From Soonwooa sp032062245 (GTDB lineage Bacteria > Bacteroidota > Bacteroidia > Flavobacteriales > Weeksellaceae): a stretch of DNA of 64,000 nt. Positions 6,868-15,328 of this stretch are shown here, in pieces. The stretch is taken from NCBI RefSeq assembly GCF_032062245.1, contig NZ_DAMBQF010000001.1:124001-188000 (forward strand), read 5' to 3'. The position numbers and the translations under genes are program-made. A model generated the notes under the pieces. The model made no database searches. It was not told the origin of the DNA and was given only the letters and a program-made list of their open reading frames with translations. The stretch's first letter is position 1. The number at the start of each line of letters is the position of its first letter.

Positions 6868-8907
6868 TTATTTTAAAATCTGATACGTAAGTAACGACAC
6901 AAAGTATGCCAAGAAACACATGACAACAGTTTGTGTTGCCGTTAACTTCCAACTTCCTGTCTCACGATATACAACCGCAATAGTTGTGAAGCATTGCATC
7001 GCAAATGCGTAGAACATAAGTAATGAAATACCTGTGGCTAAAGTGAAAACCTTCTCACCATTCGGATAAGTATCGTGATGCATTTTGTCGAGCAACTTCC
7101 CTTTTGGCGCTTCGTCATCTAGACTATATAAAGTTGACATCGTACCAACAAAAACCTCCCTTGCTGCAAAACTTGATAACAGGCCGATTCCCATTTTCCA
7201 ATCGTAACCCAAAGGTCGAATGGCTGGCTCTATAAAATGTCCAACTTTACCAAGATATGAATCCTGAAGACTCACTTCACTTGCTACAAATTGATTTGGT
7301 TGCTGTTTTGGACCAAAATAACTCAGAGCCCACAAGATAACACTAACTGCAAAAATAACTTTACCAGCACCCGTCACAAATCCCCAAACTTTCTCCAACA
7401 TCAACTTTACATTGTAACCCCAAAGTGGCATTTTGTATGTTGGCAAATCCATAACCAAAAAACTTTTAGTTTTAGATTTAATAAAAAACTTTGAAACCAA
7501 AGCTGCTAAAAGTGCCAGAACAAAGCCTAATAGATACATAGCCATCAAAGCCAATGCATGATATCCAAAACCTAAAAATGTCTTATCTGGAATAACCAAG
7601 GTTATCAAAATACTGTACACTGGTATTCTAGCAGCACAAGTCATAAAAGGTGTCGCTAAAATAGTAATTAATCGTTCTTTTGTATTTTCGATGTTTCTTG
7701 TAGACATAATTGCAGGAATCGCACAAGCAACACCAGAAACCAAAGGCACAATACTTTTACCGTTCAAGCCAAAAGGTCGCAAAAATTTATCCATCAAAAA
7801 TACGACGCGCGCCATATAACCCGAATCCTCTAACAGATAAAGGAAATAAAGCATAATACCAATTTGAGGTGCGAAAACCAAAATCCCGCCAACACCAGGA
7901 ATAATTCCCGTGGTTATAAGACTATTAATTGGTCCTGGAGGAATAGTTGCCGCAGCCCAATCTGTCAACCACGCAAATCCATCTTCGATCCACGCCATCG
8001 GGAATTCTGCTAGGAAAAATACGCTTTCGAAAACCAACATCAAAATCAAAAAAAAGAAAACATAACCCCAAACTTTATGCACTAAAACTTTATCTAGTTT
8101 TTCTGTTAAAAGTTCTTTAAAAGCCGGTTTTTTCTGAACGATTTGAGATAACACTTCATCAATAACTTGATAGCGTCTAATGGTCTCTTGGACTTGCAAA
8201 CGTTTCGGAACATGGCAACTTACATCTTCTTTTTTAAGAATCTCGTTGATGTTATTAAGTTTCCCGATATAATTATTAGCCGCCAAAAGCGTCCATACTC
8301 GATATTGATTCGCCTCATGCGTTTGGTCAGAAATCCGAGTTACAATCTCTTTTTGCTCGACAGGGATTTCAAAACTAATTTTTTCGGTGGTTGTAAACTC
8401 AGAGTTTTTAACCGCTTTTTTAATTTCTTCGAGACCAATATTTTTTTTAGCATTCGATTTAAAAACAGGAACATTGAGAAGTTCTGAAAGTTTTTTAATA
8501 TCGATATTAATTTCTCTTTTTTCGGCTTCGTCAATCTGGTTAATCACCATAATTGCAGGAATACCGTAATCACGAATCTGTTGAAAAAGCAGTAAACTTC
8601 GTCGCAAATTAATAGCATCAGCAACGTAAATAACGCCTTCGTAAGTATCGCGCTCTTCTACCAAATATTTTGAAAAAATAGCTTCATCCTCAGAAGTTGG
8701 ATAAATACTGTAAGAACCTGGAAGATCGACAATCTCTACATTTTCGCCTTCGTATTCGTATTGTCCAGAATGACTAGCAACTGTTACACCTGCGTAATTA
8801 CCAGTTTTTTGTTTTTTCTTAGAAAGTCCATTAAAAATAGTTGATTTTCCAACATTTGGATTTCCGACTAAAAGGACTTTTTTGCCCGGATTTTTTTGAT
8901 TTTCCAT
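6868..8907 (-). CDS. feoB: Ferrous iron transport protein B
   Basis: FeoB is the inner-membrane Fe(II) transporter with a cytoplasmic G domain. The 679-residue protein shows G1 GNPNVGKS (15-22), G3 DLPGSYS (61-67) and G4 NQID (123-126), then a helical spacer. Two Gate domains with about eight membrane segments follow, including VPLVSGVACAIPAIMSTR and FMTCAARIPVYSILITL, the conserved Cys-containing helices. It starts two bases after feoA and is followed by the FeoB-associated protein, forming a three-gene feo operon. The length is typical for Bacteroidota, which keep feoA as a separate gene. Confidence 0.96.
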   Translation of the reverse strand: MENQKNPGKKVLLVGNPNVGKSTIFNGLSKKKQKTGNYAGVTVASHSGQYEYEGENVEIVDLPGSYSIYPTSEDEAIFSKYLVEERDTYEGVIYVADAINLRRSLLLFQQIRDYGIPAIMVINQIDEAEKREINIDIKKLSELLNVPVFKSNAKKNIGLEEIKKAVKNSEFTTTEKISFEIPVEQKEIVTRISDQTHEANQYRVWTLLAANNYIGKLNNINEILKKEDVSCHVPKRLQVQETIRRYQVIDEVLSQIVQKKPAFKELLTEKLDKVLVHKVWGYVFFFLILMLVFESVFFLAEFPMAWIEDGFAWLTDWAAATIPPGPINSLITTGIIPGVGGILVFAPQIGIMLYFLYLLEDSGYMARVVFLMDKFLRPFGLNGKSIVPLVSGVACAIPAIMSTRNIENTKERLITILATPFMTCAARIPVYSILITLVIPDKTFLGFGYHALALMAMYLLGFVLALLAALVSKFFIKSKTKSFLVMDLPTYKMPLWGYNVKLMLEKVWGFVTGAGKVIFAVSVILWALSYFGPKQQPNQFVASEVSLQDSYLGKVGHFIEPAIRPLGYDWKMGIGLLSSFAAREVFVGTMSTLYSLDDEAPKGKLLDKMHHDTYPNGEKVFTLATGISLLMFYAFAMQCFTTIAVVYRETGSWKLTATQTVVMCFLAYFVSLLTYQILK

Positions 8908-8909
8908 AA

Positions 8910-9158
8910 CTACATCATCTCTACCTCAATAAATCTTGCTTCTTCAATTCTTAACGCAAGTCTAGATCGCTCCTCTCCATATTCGATATACAAAGGCCCA
9001 TCAAAAGGCGCTTGATACAAAATCTTAAAACTCGTTTTTGGCAACAGTCCCATTTCCAAAATTTTGGTTGGCATTTTCAATTCATCATTAAACCCACGAA
9101 TTTTCCCTAATGTATTTTTAGGGAAACAACATAATGTTCCAGATATTTTTTTTGTCAA
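8910..9158 (-). CDS. feoA: Ferrous iron transport protein A
   Basis: FeoA is a small SH3-like cytoplasmic partner of FeoB. The 82-residue product has the family pattern: LGKIRGF near the start, ILEMGLLPKTSFKILYQAPFDGP in the middle (the MGL turn), and RLALRIEEARFIEV at the end. The start is TTG at 9158; no ATG is available before the conserved core. The gene is first in the feo operon and sits 2 bp from feoB. Confidence 0.9.
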   Translation of the reverse strand: MTKKISGTLCCFPKNTLGKIRGFNDELKMPTKILEMGLLPKTSFKILYQAPFDGPLYIEYGEERSRLALRIEEARFIEVEMM

Positions 9159-9177
9159 AACGAGTAATTTAGAATTG

Positions 9178-9215
9178 CAAAGATAGCTTATTTTAATTAA
9201 ATCTAAATAACAAAC
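9178..9215 (-). promoter_or_regulatory. feo operon promoter with a candidate operator
   Basis: The minus strand has TATCTTTG (9178-9185), a perfect -7 element, with TTTG at about 9212-9215 as an upstream element 25 bases away. Between them an imperfect AT-rich palindrome (TTATTT ... AAATAA, 9188-9210) occupies the place where an iron-responsive repressor such as Fur could bind. The promoter is a pattern match; the operator is speculative. Confidence 0.5.
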
Positions 9216-9223
9216 TAAAACAG

Positions 9224-9249
9224 AAAAGCCGAGCTATCACCCGACTTTT
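9224..9249 (-). terminator. Intrinsic terminator after the GLPGLI gene
   Basis: On the minus strand AAAGTCGGG pairs with CTCGGCTTT (with G-U pairs) around TGATAG, followed by TTT-rich DNA. It separates the GLPGLI gene from the feo promoter. Confidence 0.6.
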
Positions 9250-9272
9250 ATCATGTTATCAATAATATAAAA

Positions 9273-10166
9273 CTATTTTTTCTTCTTCGCTGCGGTTTCT
9301 GTAATCTCAATTGGATTATCGTTAGCACCAAAAAAATCTTTCAACATTTTTTCTTGATTTTTCATCATTTCACCAATTGTCAAATCACTTCCTGGCATTT
9401 TCATACTCAACATATTTTCAGGAACGCGAGTTCTTGCCTCCGCCATTGGATCTTGTTTAAAAGCTAAATATGCTTTATCAAATTTCTCTTTAGTAATTAA
9501 TTTCATTTCATTACTAACGCCATATTTAGCGTTTGCTTCTTCAGCATAGCTCAGCTCTTTCCAATCTTTTAGTTGTTTATTCCCTTTTAATTCCCAAGAA
9601 TAATTTTTAGCATCATCTTCTATTTTAACAATTAAACCCGGAAGTCCATAGAATTTGTATGGCCCATCTTGGAAAGGCAAATCTGCACTAAACCAAGCTG
9701 TCCATTTTCTTCCTCCGAATTCTGTGGTTGCTTTTTGAGTATTGTATTTCCCAATCATTTGTTTGTCATTAGAAATTTTCCAATCGAATTTCACAGACTC
9801 TTCATACCCAAAAAGATTCATACTAATTCTATCTTGATACGTCTCAAGCATGGATGGATAGGACTTGTAAATCTTATAACTAAACTTTGGCATCTTAAGC
9901 GACTTGCTCAAATCTTTAAAAGTTTTCGTTCTTTCCATTTCTTCAACTGCGGATTTTATAATTGAATCTTGAGCGGGAAAAGTAAAATCCTGATAAATAG
10001 ACTTTGTACTTGTAATATCCAAAATCGTCATGACTTTGTCAATTTTTGCAGAATCTTTTTTTGGTTTAAAACTTAATTCGTAGAAAAAACGGTTCGCATT
10101 TTCTTGCGCCGAAAGTAATCCTACAAACAAGATAAAACTAAGACTGATTAATTTTTTAATATTCAT
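9273..10166 (-). CDS. GLPGLI family exported protein
   Basis: The 297-residue protein begins with a signal peptide (KKLISLSFILFVGLLSAQ). It carries the defining motif GLPGLI at residues 174-179, preceded by KWTAWFSADLPFQDGPYKF. GLPGLI proteins are abundant in Bacteroidota and predicted to be periplasmic or outer-membrane associated. Their function is not established, though some lie beside TonB-dependent transporters. The C-terminus is Lys-rich (ETAAKKKK). The gene is flanked by the feo operon and a DUF2520 gene, with no obvious operon partner. Confidence 0.9.
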   Translation of the reverse strand: MNIKKLISLSFILFVGLLSAQENANRFFYELSFKPKKDSAKIDKVMTILDITSTKSIYQDFTFPAQDSIIKSAVEEMERTKTFKDLSKSLKMPKFSYKIYKSYPSMLETYQDRISMNLFGYEESVKFDWKISNDKQMIGKYNTQKATTEFGGRKWTAWFSADLPFQDGPYKFYGLPGLIVKIEDDAKNYSWELKGNKQLKDWKELSYAEEANAKYGVSNEMKLITKEKFDKAYLAFKQDPMAEARTRVPENMLSMKMPGSDLTIGEMMKNQEKMLKDFFGANDNPIEITETAAKKKK

Positions 10167-10230
10167 TTTGTATTGTTTTTAAATGTAATATCCAATTAGT
10201 AGCGAGTCTCGAATTTTGTTACAAAATATT

Positions 10231-10986
10231 TTAATCCAAATTGTACATTTTTTGGATCGAGGCATTCATAACTTCATAAACTGCCAATTGCTCAAGGTTT
10301 TTGATAAGTTCTTTATGCGCTTCCAAAATCCTCTTATCATTTCTAACCGCAGGTCCAGTTTGCGCGTCTTTTGGATTTACAGATTTAATTTTATCAAAAG
10401 TTTCTTCTATTAAAGGCATAAAACAATCAAACGAAATCTGTTGCGAATCCGAAATTTCTTTAGCTCGAGCAAAAAGATGATTCACAAAATTGCATGCAAA
10501 AACTGCTGTTAAATGGACATATTTTCGTTTTTCAAAATCAGCAATTTCGACATGTTTAGAAATTTTTGAAGCAACTTCTCTTAGAACCGTTTCAACATCT
10601 TTATTTTCGGCCTCAATAAAAAATGGAATCCCTGCATAATCTAAATCTTTCGACTTCGAAAAAGTTTGCAGTGGATAAAAGCTTGCTTTTTTGTAATCAC
10701 CATTTAATATTTCTTTTGGTAAAGAACCTGAGGTGTGAGCAACAATTGCATTAGGATTTTTTATAATTTCTGAAACATCCTCAACCGAAGAATCGCTCAC
10801 CGATACAACATATAAATCTGCATCCGCCAACTCGTTAGTCGACACAGGAATATCTAATTCTTTTGAAATAGAATTTAAAACTTCTTGGTTTCTTCCGAAA
10901 ATTTGGACTAAATTTTGTTCAGTTTGTTTTAAGGCTTTTGCAAGATGATAAGCCACATTTCCGGAGCCGACGATAACGATTTTCAC
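10231..10986 (-). CDS. Rossmann-fold/DUF2520 domain protein (putative NADP-dependent oxidoreductase)
   Basis: This 251-residue protein has an N-terminal Rossmann fold (KIVIVGSGNVAYHLAKAL, residues 2-19, a GxGxxA dinucleotide motif). A C-terminal helical DUF2520 domain follows, with YPLQTFSKSKDLD, VHLTAVFACNFVNHL and GPAVRNDKRILEAHKEL. The family resembles F420/NADP oxidoreductases and ketopantoate-reductase-like enzymes, but its substrate is unknown. The start is GTG at 10986. It is divergent from the ECF sigma gene. Confidence 0.85.
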   Translation of the reverse strand: MKIVIVGSGNVAYHLAKALKQTEQNLVQIFGRNQEVLNSISKELDIPVSTNELADADLYVVSVSDSSVEDVSEIIKNPNAIVAHTSGSLPKEILNGDYKKASFYPLQTFSKSKDLDYAGIPFFIEAENKDVETVLREVASKISKHVEIADFEKRKYVHLTAVFACNFVNHLFARAKEISDSQQISFDCFMPLIEETFDKIKSVNPKDAQTGPAVRNDKRILEAHKELIKNLEQLAVYEVMNASIQKMYNLD

Positions 10987-11070
10987 GATATTGAATTTAA
11001 TATTTGTTGCAATTTAGTAGAATTTACAGACAATTTCGAGACTACAAATCAAAAATTTGAAAAACAATTT

Positions 11071-11078
11071 TAACTTTG
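11071..11078 (+). promoter_or_regulatory. -7 promoter element (TAACTTTG) for the ECF sigma operon
   Basis: TAACTTTG matches TAnnTTTG and lies 35 bp before the sigma factor ATG. The upstream TTTG at 11056-11059 is closer than usual, so the -33 contact is uncertain. A housekeeping-type promoter would mean basal expression rather than purely autoregulated expression. Confidence 0.5.
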
Positions 11079-11113
11079 GCTTGTTAAAAGTATCCAACTA
11101 ACGAAACATCTCA

Positions 11114-11671
11114 ATGAAGCTCAACGACGACGACATTCTCAAGCTAATGTTACAGCCAAAAACTGTAGAAAAGGGGCTTCGCGCATTGATGGATACACAC
11201 CAAAGTCGATTGTATTGGCATATTCGACGACTTATTGTGGATCACGATTTGGCGCAAGATGTATTGCAGGAAACGTTTATTAAAGCTTACCAGAATTTTC
11301 ATCAATTCAAACAAGATAGTAAGTTGTACACTTGGCTTTATAGGATTGCAACCAACGAAGCGCTTCAACAACTTAACAAAATGAAAAAGATGAAAAAAGC
11401 GGATGAAGATGCAGATTACTACATGCAGAATTTGGTAGCTGATAACGCAGAAAAAGACGCCGACGAGATTCAACTTTTGTTACAGAAAGCTATACAAAGC
11501 CTTCCTGAGAAACAAAAATTGGTTTTCACGATGCGATATTATGACGATTTGCCATACGAAGAAATTTCAAAAATTGTTGACATGTCCGTTGGCACGCTAA
11601 AAACGAACTATCACTACGCGAAAGAAAAAATTGAAACTTTTATTAAAGACAACTATTCTAGCGAATTTTAG
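11114..11671 (+). CDS. ECF-type RNA polymerase sigma factor
   Basis: The 185-residue protein has sigma-70 region 2 (LYWHIRRLIVDHDLAQDVLQETFIKAYQNFHQF and YTWLYRIATNEALQQL, about residues 32-95) and region 4 (LPEKQKLVFTMRYYDDLPYEEISKIVDMSVGTLKTNYHYAKEKI, about 130-175). Regions 1.1 and 3 are absent, as expected of extracytoplasmic-function sigma factors. It is followed after 12 bp by a membrane-anchored protein and then an exported protein, the usual sigma, anti-sigma and target arrangement for envelope sensing. Confidence 0.92.
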   Translation: MKLNDDDILKLMLQPKTVEKGLRALMDTHQSRLYWHIRRLIVDHDLAQDVLQETFIKAYQNFHQFKQDSKLYTWLYRIATNEALQQLNKMKKMKKADEDADYYMQNLVADNAEKDADEIQLLLQKAIQSLPEKQKLVFTMRYYDDLPYEEISKIVDMSVGTLKTNYHYAKEKIETFIKDNYSSEF

Positions 11672-11683
11672 TAAAATAAATAG

Positions 11684-12262
11684 ATGATGAAAAATTTTGA
11701 TATAGAAAATCTTGAACGTAAAAACAGTTTTGCAACACCGCCAGATTTCTTTGCGGAAATGCAGAATAATGTTTTGGACAAGGCTATTCCTCAAAAGAAA
11801 GAAGCTAAAATAATTCCACTGAATTTTAAATGGGCAGCCGCAGCAGCAATAGTAGCTATCGGAGGTCTTGGCATCTGGAGTATTAGCAATAAAAACACCG
11901 ATCAACAGACAACTATTGCAAAAAACAAAGACATTGTTGATAGCAGTTATACAATAAAAAATGATGAAGCTTTAGCTGTATATAATGTGCCACAAGCTAA
12001 ATCAACTCCACAAGAAAACCTTACAACAGAAAGCAAACATCCTACTGCAACTGAAAACAATAATAGGATTACAAATAAACCGACTGAACGTCAAAATCTA
12101 GCTTATATCAAAGTTAATGCGACAACGGCAAAAGCTACTTTTGCAAAAGCTAATAAATCGGATGCGAAAATTACACAAGTTCTTGCGGTTATGACGCCTG
12201 ACCAAGTCAGCGACCTTGATAAAACTGTGGACCAGGATGTTTATCTTGACCTTTACAATTAG
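11684..12262 (+). CDS. Putative anti-sigma factor, single-pass membrane protein
   Basis: The 192-residue protein has a short cytoplasmic N-terminus (NLERKNSFATPPDFFAEMQNNVLDKA) and one membrane helix at about residues 48-66 (FKWAAAAAIVAIGGLGIWSI). A Thr/Asn/Lys-rich periplasmic part follows, ending AVMTPDQVSDLDKTVDQDVYLDLYN. No zinc-binding anti-sigma HxxxCxxC motif is present. The anti-sigma role is inferred from topology and from its place 12 bp after the sigma gene and 16 bp before the next gene. Confidence 0.65.
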   Translation: MMKNFDIENLERKNSFATPPDFFAEMQNNVLDKAIPQKKEAKIIPLNFKWAAAAAIVAIGGLGIWSISNKNTDQQTTIAKNKDIVDSSYTIKNDEALAVYNVPQAKSTPQENLTTESKHPTATENNNRITNKPTERQNLAYIKVNATTAKATFAKANKSDAKITQVLAVMTPDQVSDLDKTVDQDVYLDLYN

Positions 12263-12278
12263 TTGAAAAAAGAGAGTT

Positions 12279-12902
12279 ATGAAAAAATTATTTTTTAGTT
12301 TAATATTAATTTCTTCGATGTCGCAAATTAATGCGCAAACCGAGCGCCGTGGAGGAAGTACAGATAGAAATCGTACGTCATCAGAAAACCTTGGCAACAC
12401 CTCGCAAAGAGGAAGTCTTGGCACAACAAGTCTTTTGCCAATACAAAATGACAGAGTCCGAAGTGCACCAAACCAAACGCAAAACATGTCCAACTGGCAA
12501 GGCATGAATAAAGAAGAACGTCACGAAATGATGAAAAACATGAGTCCTCGTGAGCGGTCACAATTTATGCAAACGGTAAAACAACATATTTTCCTTGACG
12601 AATTGGATATCCCTGAAGCATCACAAGCGGAGTTTAAAGAAATTTTTGAGCAATACACTAATAGTCAAAAACAGATTAAAGACAAATTTAAAGGATCGGT
12701 TAACATCGAAAAACTTAGTAACGATGAGGCTAAGCAAAAACTTGATGAAAGTTTTGAGATTGGAAAACAACTTTTAGACAACAGAAAATTATATGCTGAT
12801 AAGTTTTTAAAAATATTAACTCCACAACAAGTTCTTAAACTCTTCCAAACAGAAGGAAAAGTGCGCGACAAGATTATGGATAAAAAATATGGCGGTCAAT
12901 AA
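12279..12902 (+). CDS. Exported helical protein with an LTxxQ-type motif (CpxP/Spy-like)
   Basis: The 207-residue product has a signal peptide (KKLFFSLILISSMSQINAQ), a low-complexity Arg/Ser/Asn region to about residue 70, then a helical part. That part includes MNKEERHEMMKNMSPRERSQFMQ and ends with FLKILTPQQVLKLFQTEGKVRD. The LTPQQ motif is reminiscent of the LTxxQ signature of periplasmic CpxP/Spy chaperones. Homology is not certain. It is third in the ECF sigma operon, so it may sense or respond to envelope stress. Confidence 0.6.
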   Translation: MKKLFFSLILISSMSQINAQTERRGGSTDRNRTSSENLGNTSQRGSLGTTSLLPIQNDRVRSAPNQTQNMSNWQGMNKEERHEMMKNMSPRERSQFMQTVKQHIFLDELDIPEASQAEFKEIFEQYTNSQKQIKDKFKGSVNIEKLSNDEAKQKLDESFEIGKQLLDNRKLYADKFLKILTPQQVLKLFQTEGKVRDKIMDKKYGGQ

Positions 12903-12925
12903 GCATTAAAATTGAAAATATATCA

Positions 12926-12959
12926 GCCATCGAAAATTATTTTTTCGGTGGCTTTTTCA
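12926..12959 (+). terminator. Intrinsic terminator of the ECF sigma operon
   Basis: AGCCATCGAAAA (12926-12937) pairs with TTTTCGGTGGCT (12943-12954), followed by T5. This ends the three-gene sigma operon before the PpiD gene. Confidence 0.82.
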
Positions 12960-13057
12960 TAAAAGACTTTTAGGAATGATAAAAGTTTAAAACAAATTTT
13001 TCATTTTAGTTCAAAAATATGTATTTTCGCGGATTGATTATAAACACATAACAAAAA

Positions 13058-15205
13058 ATGGCAGTTTTAGGAGAGATTAGAAAACGACCTTGGTTATTGA
13101 TGGGTGTTATTGCCTTAGCTTTATTAGCTTTCTTGGTAAATCCAGATTCTATCGATAAAATTTTTGGTAAAAACCCTAGCATTCTAGGAAAAGTTAATGG
13201 TGAAGAAATTAGCCGTGACGAGTTTAACGACCAATTATTTGTACTTCAGCAGCAAGCGCAACAACAAGGACAACCTCAAAATGGACTTGAAGAGCAAGCT
13301 TGGCAAGTTTTGGTACAATCAAAATTGATTAAACAAGAATTTGAAAAACTTGGTCTTGAGTTAACGGACGACATGTTCTGGAGTCAACTGCAGTACGATC
13401 CAATGTTTGCACAAAACCCGTCTAACTTCGACGAAAAAGGAAACTTCAAACTTCAAGACATCAAAAAACAAATCGAAGGTTTACAAGAAGCTGGTCAAGC
13501 AGAAATGTACAATGCTTGGATTAGAAACAAAAAATCTATCGAGTACAGAATGATGGCAAGAATCCTTTTCGGAAACTTAGGAAATGGTATTACTGCTAGC
13601 AAAAAAGAAGCTGACCTTGTTATCAAACAACGTGACGAAATCGCAAACGTTGATTATGTAAAAGTAGATTATACAAGTTTCGAGAAAACAAATCCTACAA
13701 AAGTAACAACACAAGATCTTACAGATTACATCAAGTTACATCCAACAAGATTCAAAGTTGATGCTAACCGTAACATTGGTTATGTATACTTCCCAGCGAC
13801 ACCAAGCGCACAGGATGAGGCAGCATCTCTTAACGAACTTAACAAATTATTCTTAAAAGGGTCTGATGCTTCTAACGGAACTGAGAACTTCCAAAATACA
13901 AAGAACGACTCAATGTTTGTGGAACTAAACTCTGACGTTCCTTACATGCCTCAATATCTAAAGCCTGAGCAATTGCCAACAGCTTTAAAAGATAAAATCT
14001 CTGGCGCTACAGTTGGACAAACTTTTGGACCTTATAAAGAGCAAAATTATTATATCGTTTCAAAATTACTAGACAAGAAGCCGACGGATTCTACAATGTC
14101 TAGCCATATCTTAATCGGCTACAAAGGCGCTGAAAGATCAACTGCAACAAGAACTAAAGAGCAAGCAAAAAAATTAGCTGACAGCATCTTAGCTGATGTT
14201 AAATCTAACGCTGCTAATTTTGATAAAGATCTTAAATTCTCTGATGAGCCTAACGCTGTAGAAAGAAAAGGTAGTGTGGGTTGGACGACACCAGAATCTC
14301 AATTTGCGCCAGGATATCTTAATTTCTTAGCCAACAACAGCAAAGGATCTATTGGTCTTGCTGAGACGCAATTCGGTTACCACATCATAAAAGTGGATGA
14401 TAAAAAATCTGGTGCTATGGCTTACAAAGTAGCGCATTTAGCAAAAGCGATCAAAGCTTCTGACAAAACAGAAAGCGACGTACATAACAAAGCAACTAGA
14501 TTCATCCAACAAATCCAAGGTAAGAGCTTTAATGAGTTTAGTAACATTGCTAAGAAGGGAGGTTTCAACATGCAAAATCCTAAAGCAGTTACAAGATTCC
14601 AAGGACAATTACCAGGTTTAGGAACTGATAAAGACGGCGAAATCTTAACTTGGGCATTTGACAAGAAAAGAGAAATTGGCGATAGCGACATCTTCACTGT
14701 TGACGGTACAGGCGATCGTATTGTTGCTTACCTAGTTGGTAAACAAGATGCTGGTCTTGCTAACCCAGAAAGTGTAAGAGAACAAATCGAACCGATTGTT
14801 AAAAATAAATTACTAGCTAAAAAGATCATTGACAAAATAAATGCAGCGAAAGCGGGAAGCCTAGATCAAATTGCGAAATTGTTTAACACAACAAAAGCAA
14901 ATTCTGACATCAACTTCTTCAATGCCAACATTGGTGGATCTATGGAATCTAGAGTTGCAGGTGCTGCATTCGGTGTTGCAAACAACAAAATCTCTCAACC
15001 TATTGAAGGCATGGCAGGTGTTTTTGTTGTACAACGAAAGTCAATCAGGAGCAACAAAATGCCTGGCGATGCTAAGCAAGTTTTAGATGCAATCCAACAA
15101 CAAAACAGTAATATGTTCGGACAAGGTTATCTTAAATCTCTCCAAGATAACGCTGACATCAAAGATTACAGAATTGAAGTTTGGGACAAAACAGGACATC
15201 AATAG
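13058..15205 (+). CDS. PpiD-like membrane-anchored peptidyl-prolyl isomerase
   Basis: The 715-residue protein has an N-terminal membrane anchor (RPWLLMGVIALALLAFLV, about residues 9-26) and a SurA-type N-domain (GKVNGEEISRDEFNDQL onward). A parvulin (PpiC) domain lies near residues 345-455, recognisable by SSHILIGYKG and FGYHIIKVDDK. A second C-terminal periplasmic region follows. PpiD-type foldases help newly secreted outer-membrane and periplasmic proteins fold. A -7-like TATTTTCG at 13022-13029 precedes it and a hairpin follows, so it is probably monocistronic. Confidence 0.88.
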   Translation: MAVLGEIRKRPWLLMGVIALALLAFLVNPDSIDKIFGKNPSILGKVNGEEISRDEFNDQLFVLQQQAQQQGQPQNGLEEQAWQVLVQSKLIKQEFEKLGLELTDDMFWSQLQYDPMFAQNPSNFDEKGNFKLQDIKKQIEGLQEAGQAEMYNAWIRNKKSIEYRMMARILFGNLGNGITASKKEADLVIKQRDEIANVDYVKVDYTSFEKTNPTKVTTQDLTDYIKLHPTRFKVDANRNIGYVYFPATPSAQDEAASLNELNKLFLKGSDASNGTENFQNTKNDSMFVELNSDVPYMPQYLKPEQLPTALKDKISGATVGQTFGPYKEQNYYIVSKLLDKKPTDSTMSSHILIGYKGAERSTATRTKEQAKKLADSILADVKSNAANFDKDLKFSDEPNAVERKGSVGWTTPESQFAPGYLNFLANNSKGSIGLAETQFGYHIIKVDDKKSGAMAYKVAHLAKAIKASDKTESDVHNKATRFIQQIQGKSFNEFSNIAKKGGFNMQNPKAVTRFQGQLPGLGTDKDGEILTWAFDKKREIGDSDIFTVDGTGDRIVAYLVGKQDAGLANPESVREQIEPIVKNKLLAKKIIDKINAAKAGSLDQIAKLFNTTKANSDINFFNANIGGSMESRVAGAAFGVANNKISQPIEGMAGVFVVQRKSIRSNKMPGDAKQVLDAIQQQNSNMFGQGYLKSLQDNADIKDYRIEVWDKTGHQ

Positions 15206-15228
15206 TAAGAAATTACTCAAAATTATAA

Positions 15229-15270
15229 AGAAAGCGGCTTGCAATTTGCAGGTCGCTTTCTTGTTTTTAT
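15229..15270 (+). terminator. Intrinsic terminator after the PpiD gene
   Basis: AGAAAGCG (15229-15236) pairs with CGCTTTCT (15254-15261), with an inner GCAA/TTGC stem, and TTGTTTTTATTT follows. Confidence 0.72.
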
Positions 15271-15298
15271 TTAGAAAGAATATTAACTGCAATATTCT

Positions 15299-15306
15299 TA
15301 TATTTG
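15299..15306 (+). promoter_or_regulatory. -7 promoter element (TATATTTG) for the MCE gene
   Basis: A perfect TAnnTTTG match lies 22 bases before the GTG start of the MCE protein and after the PpiD terminator. No clear TTTG is seen at the -33 distance. Confidence 0.5.
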
Positions 15307-15328
15307 TAACCTAAAAAATATTATTTAC

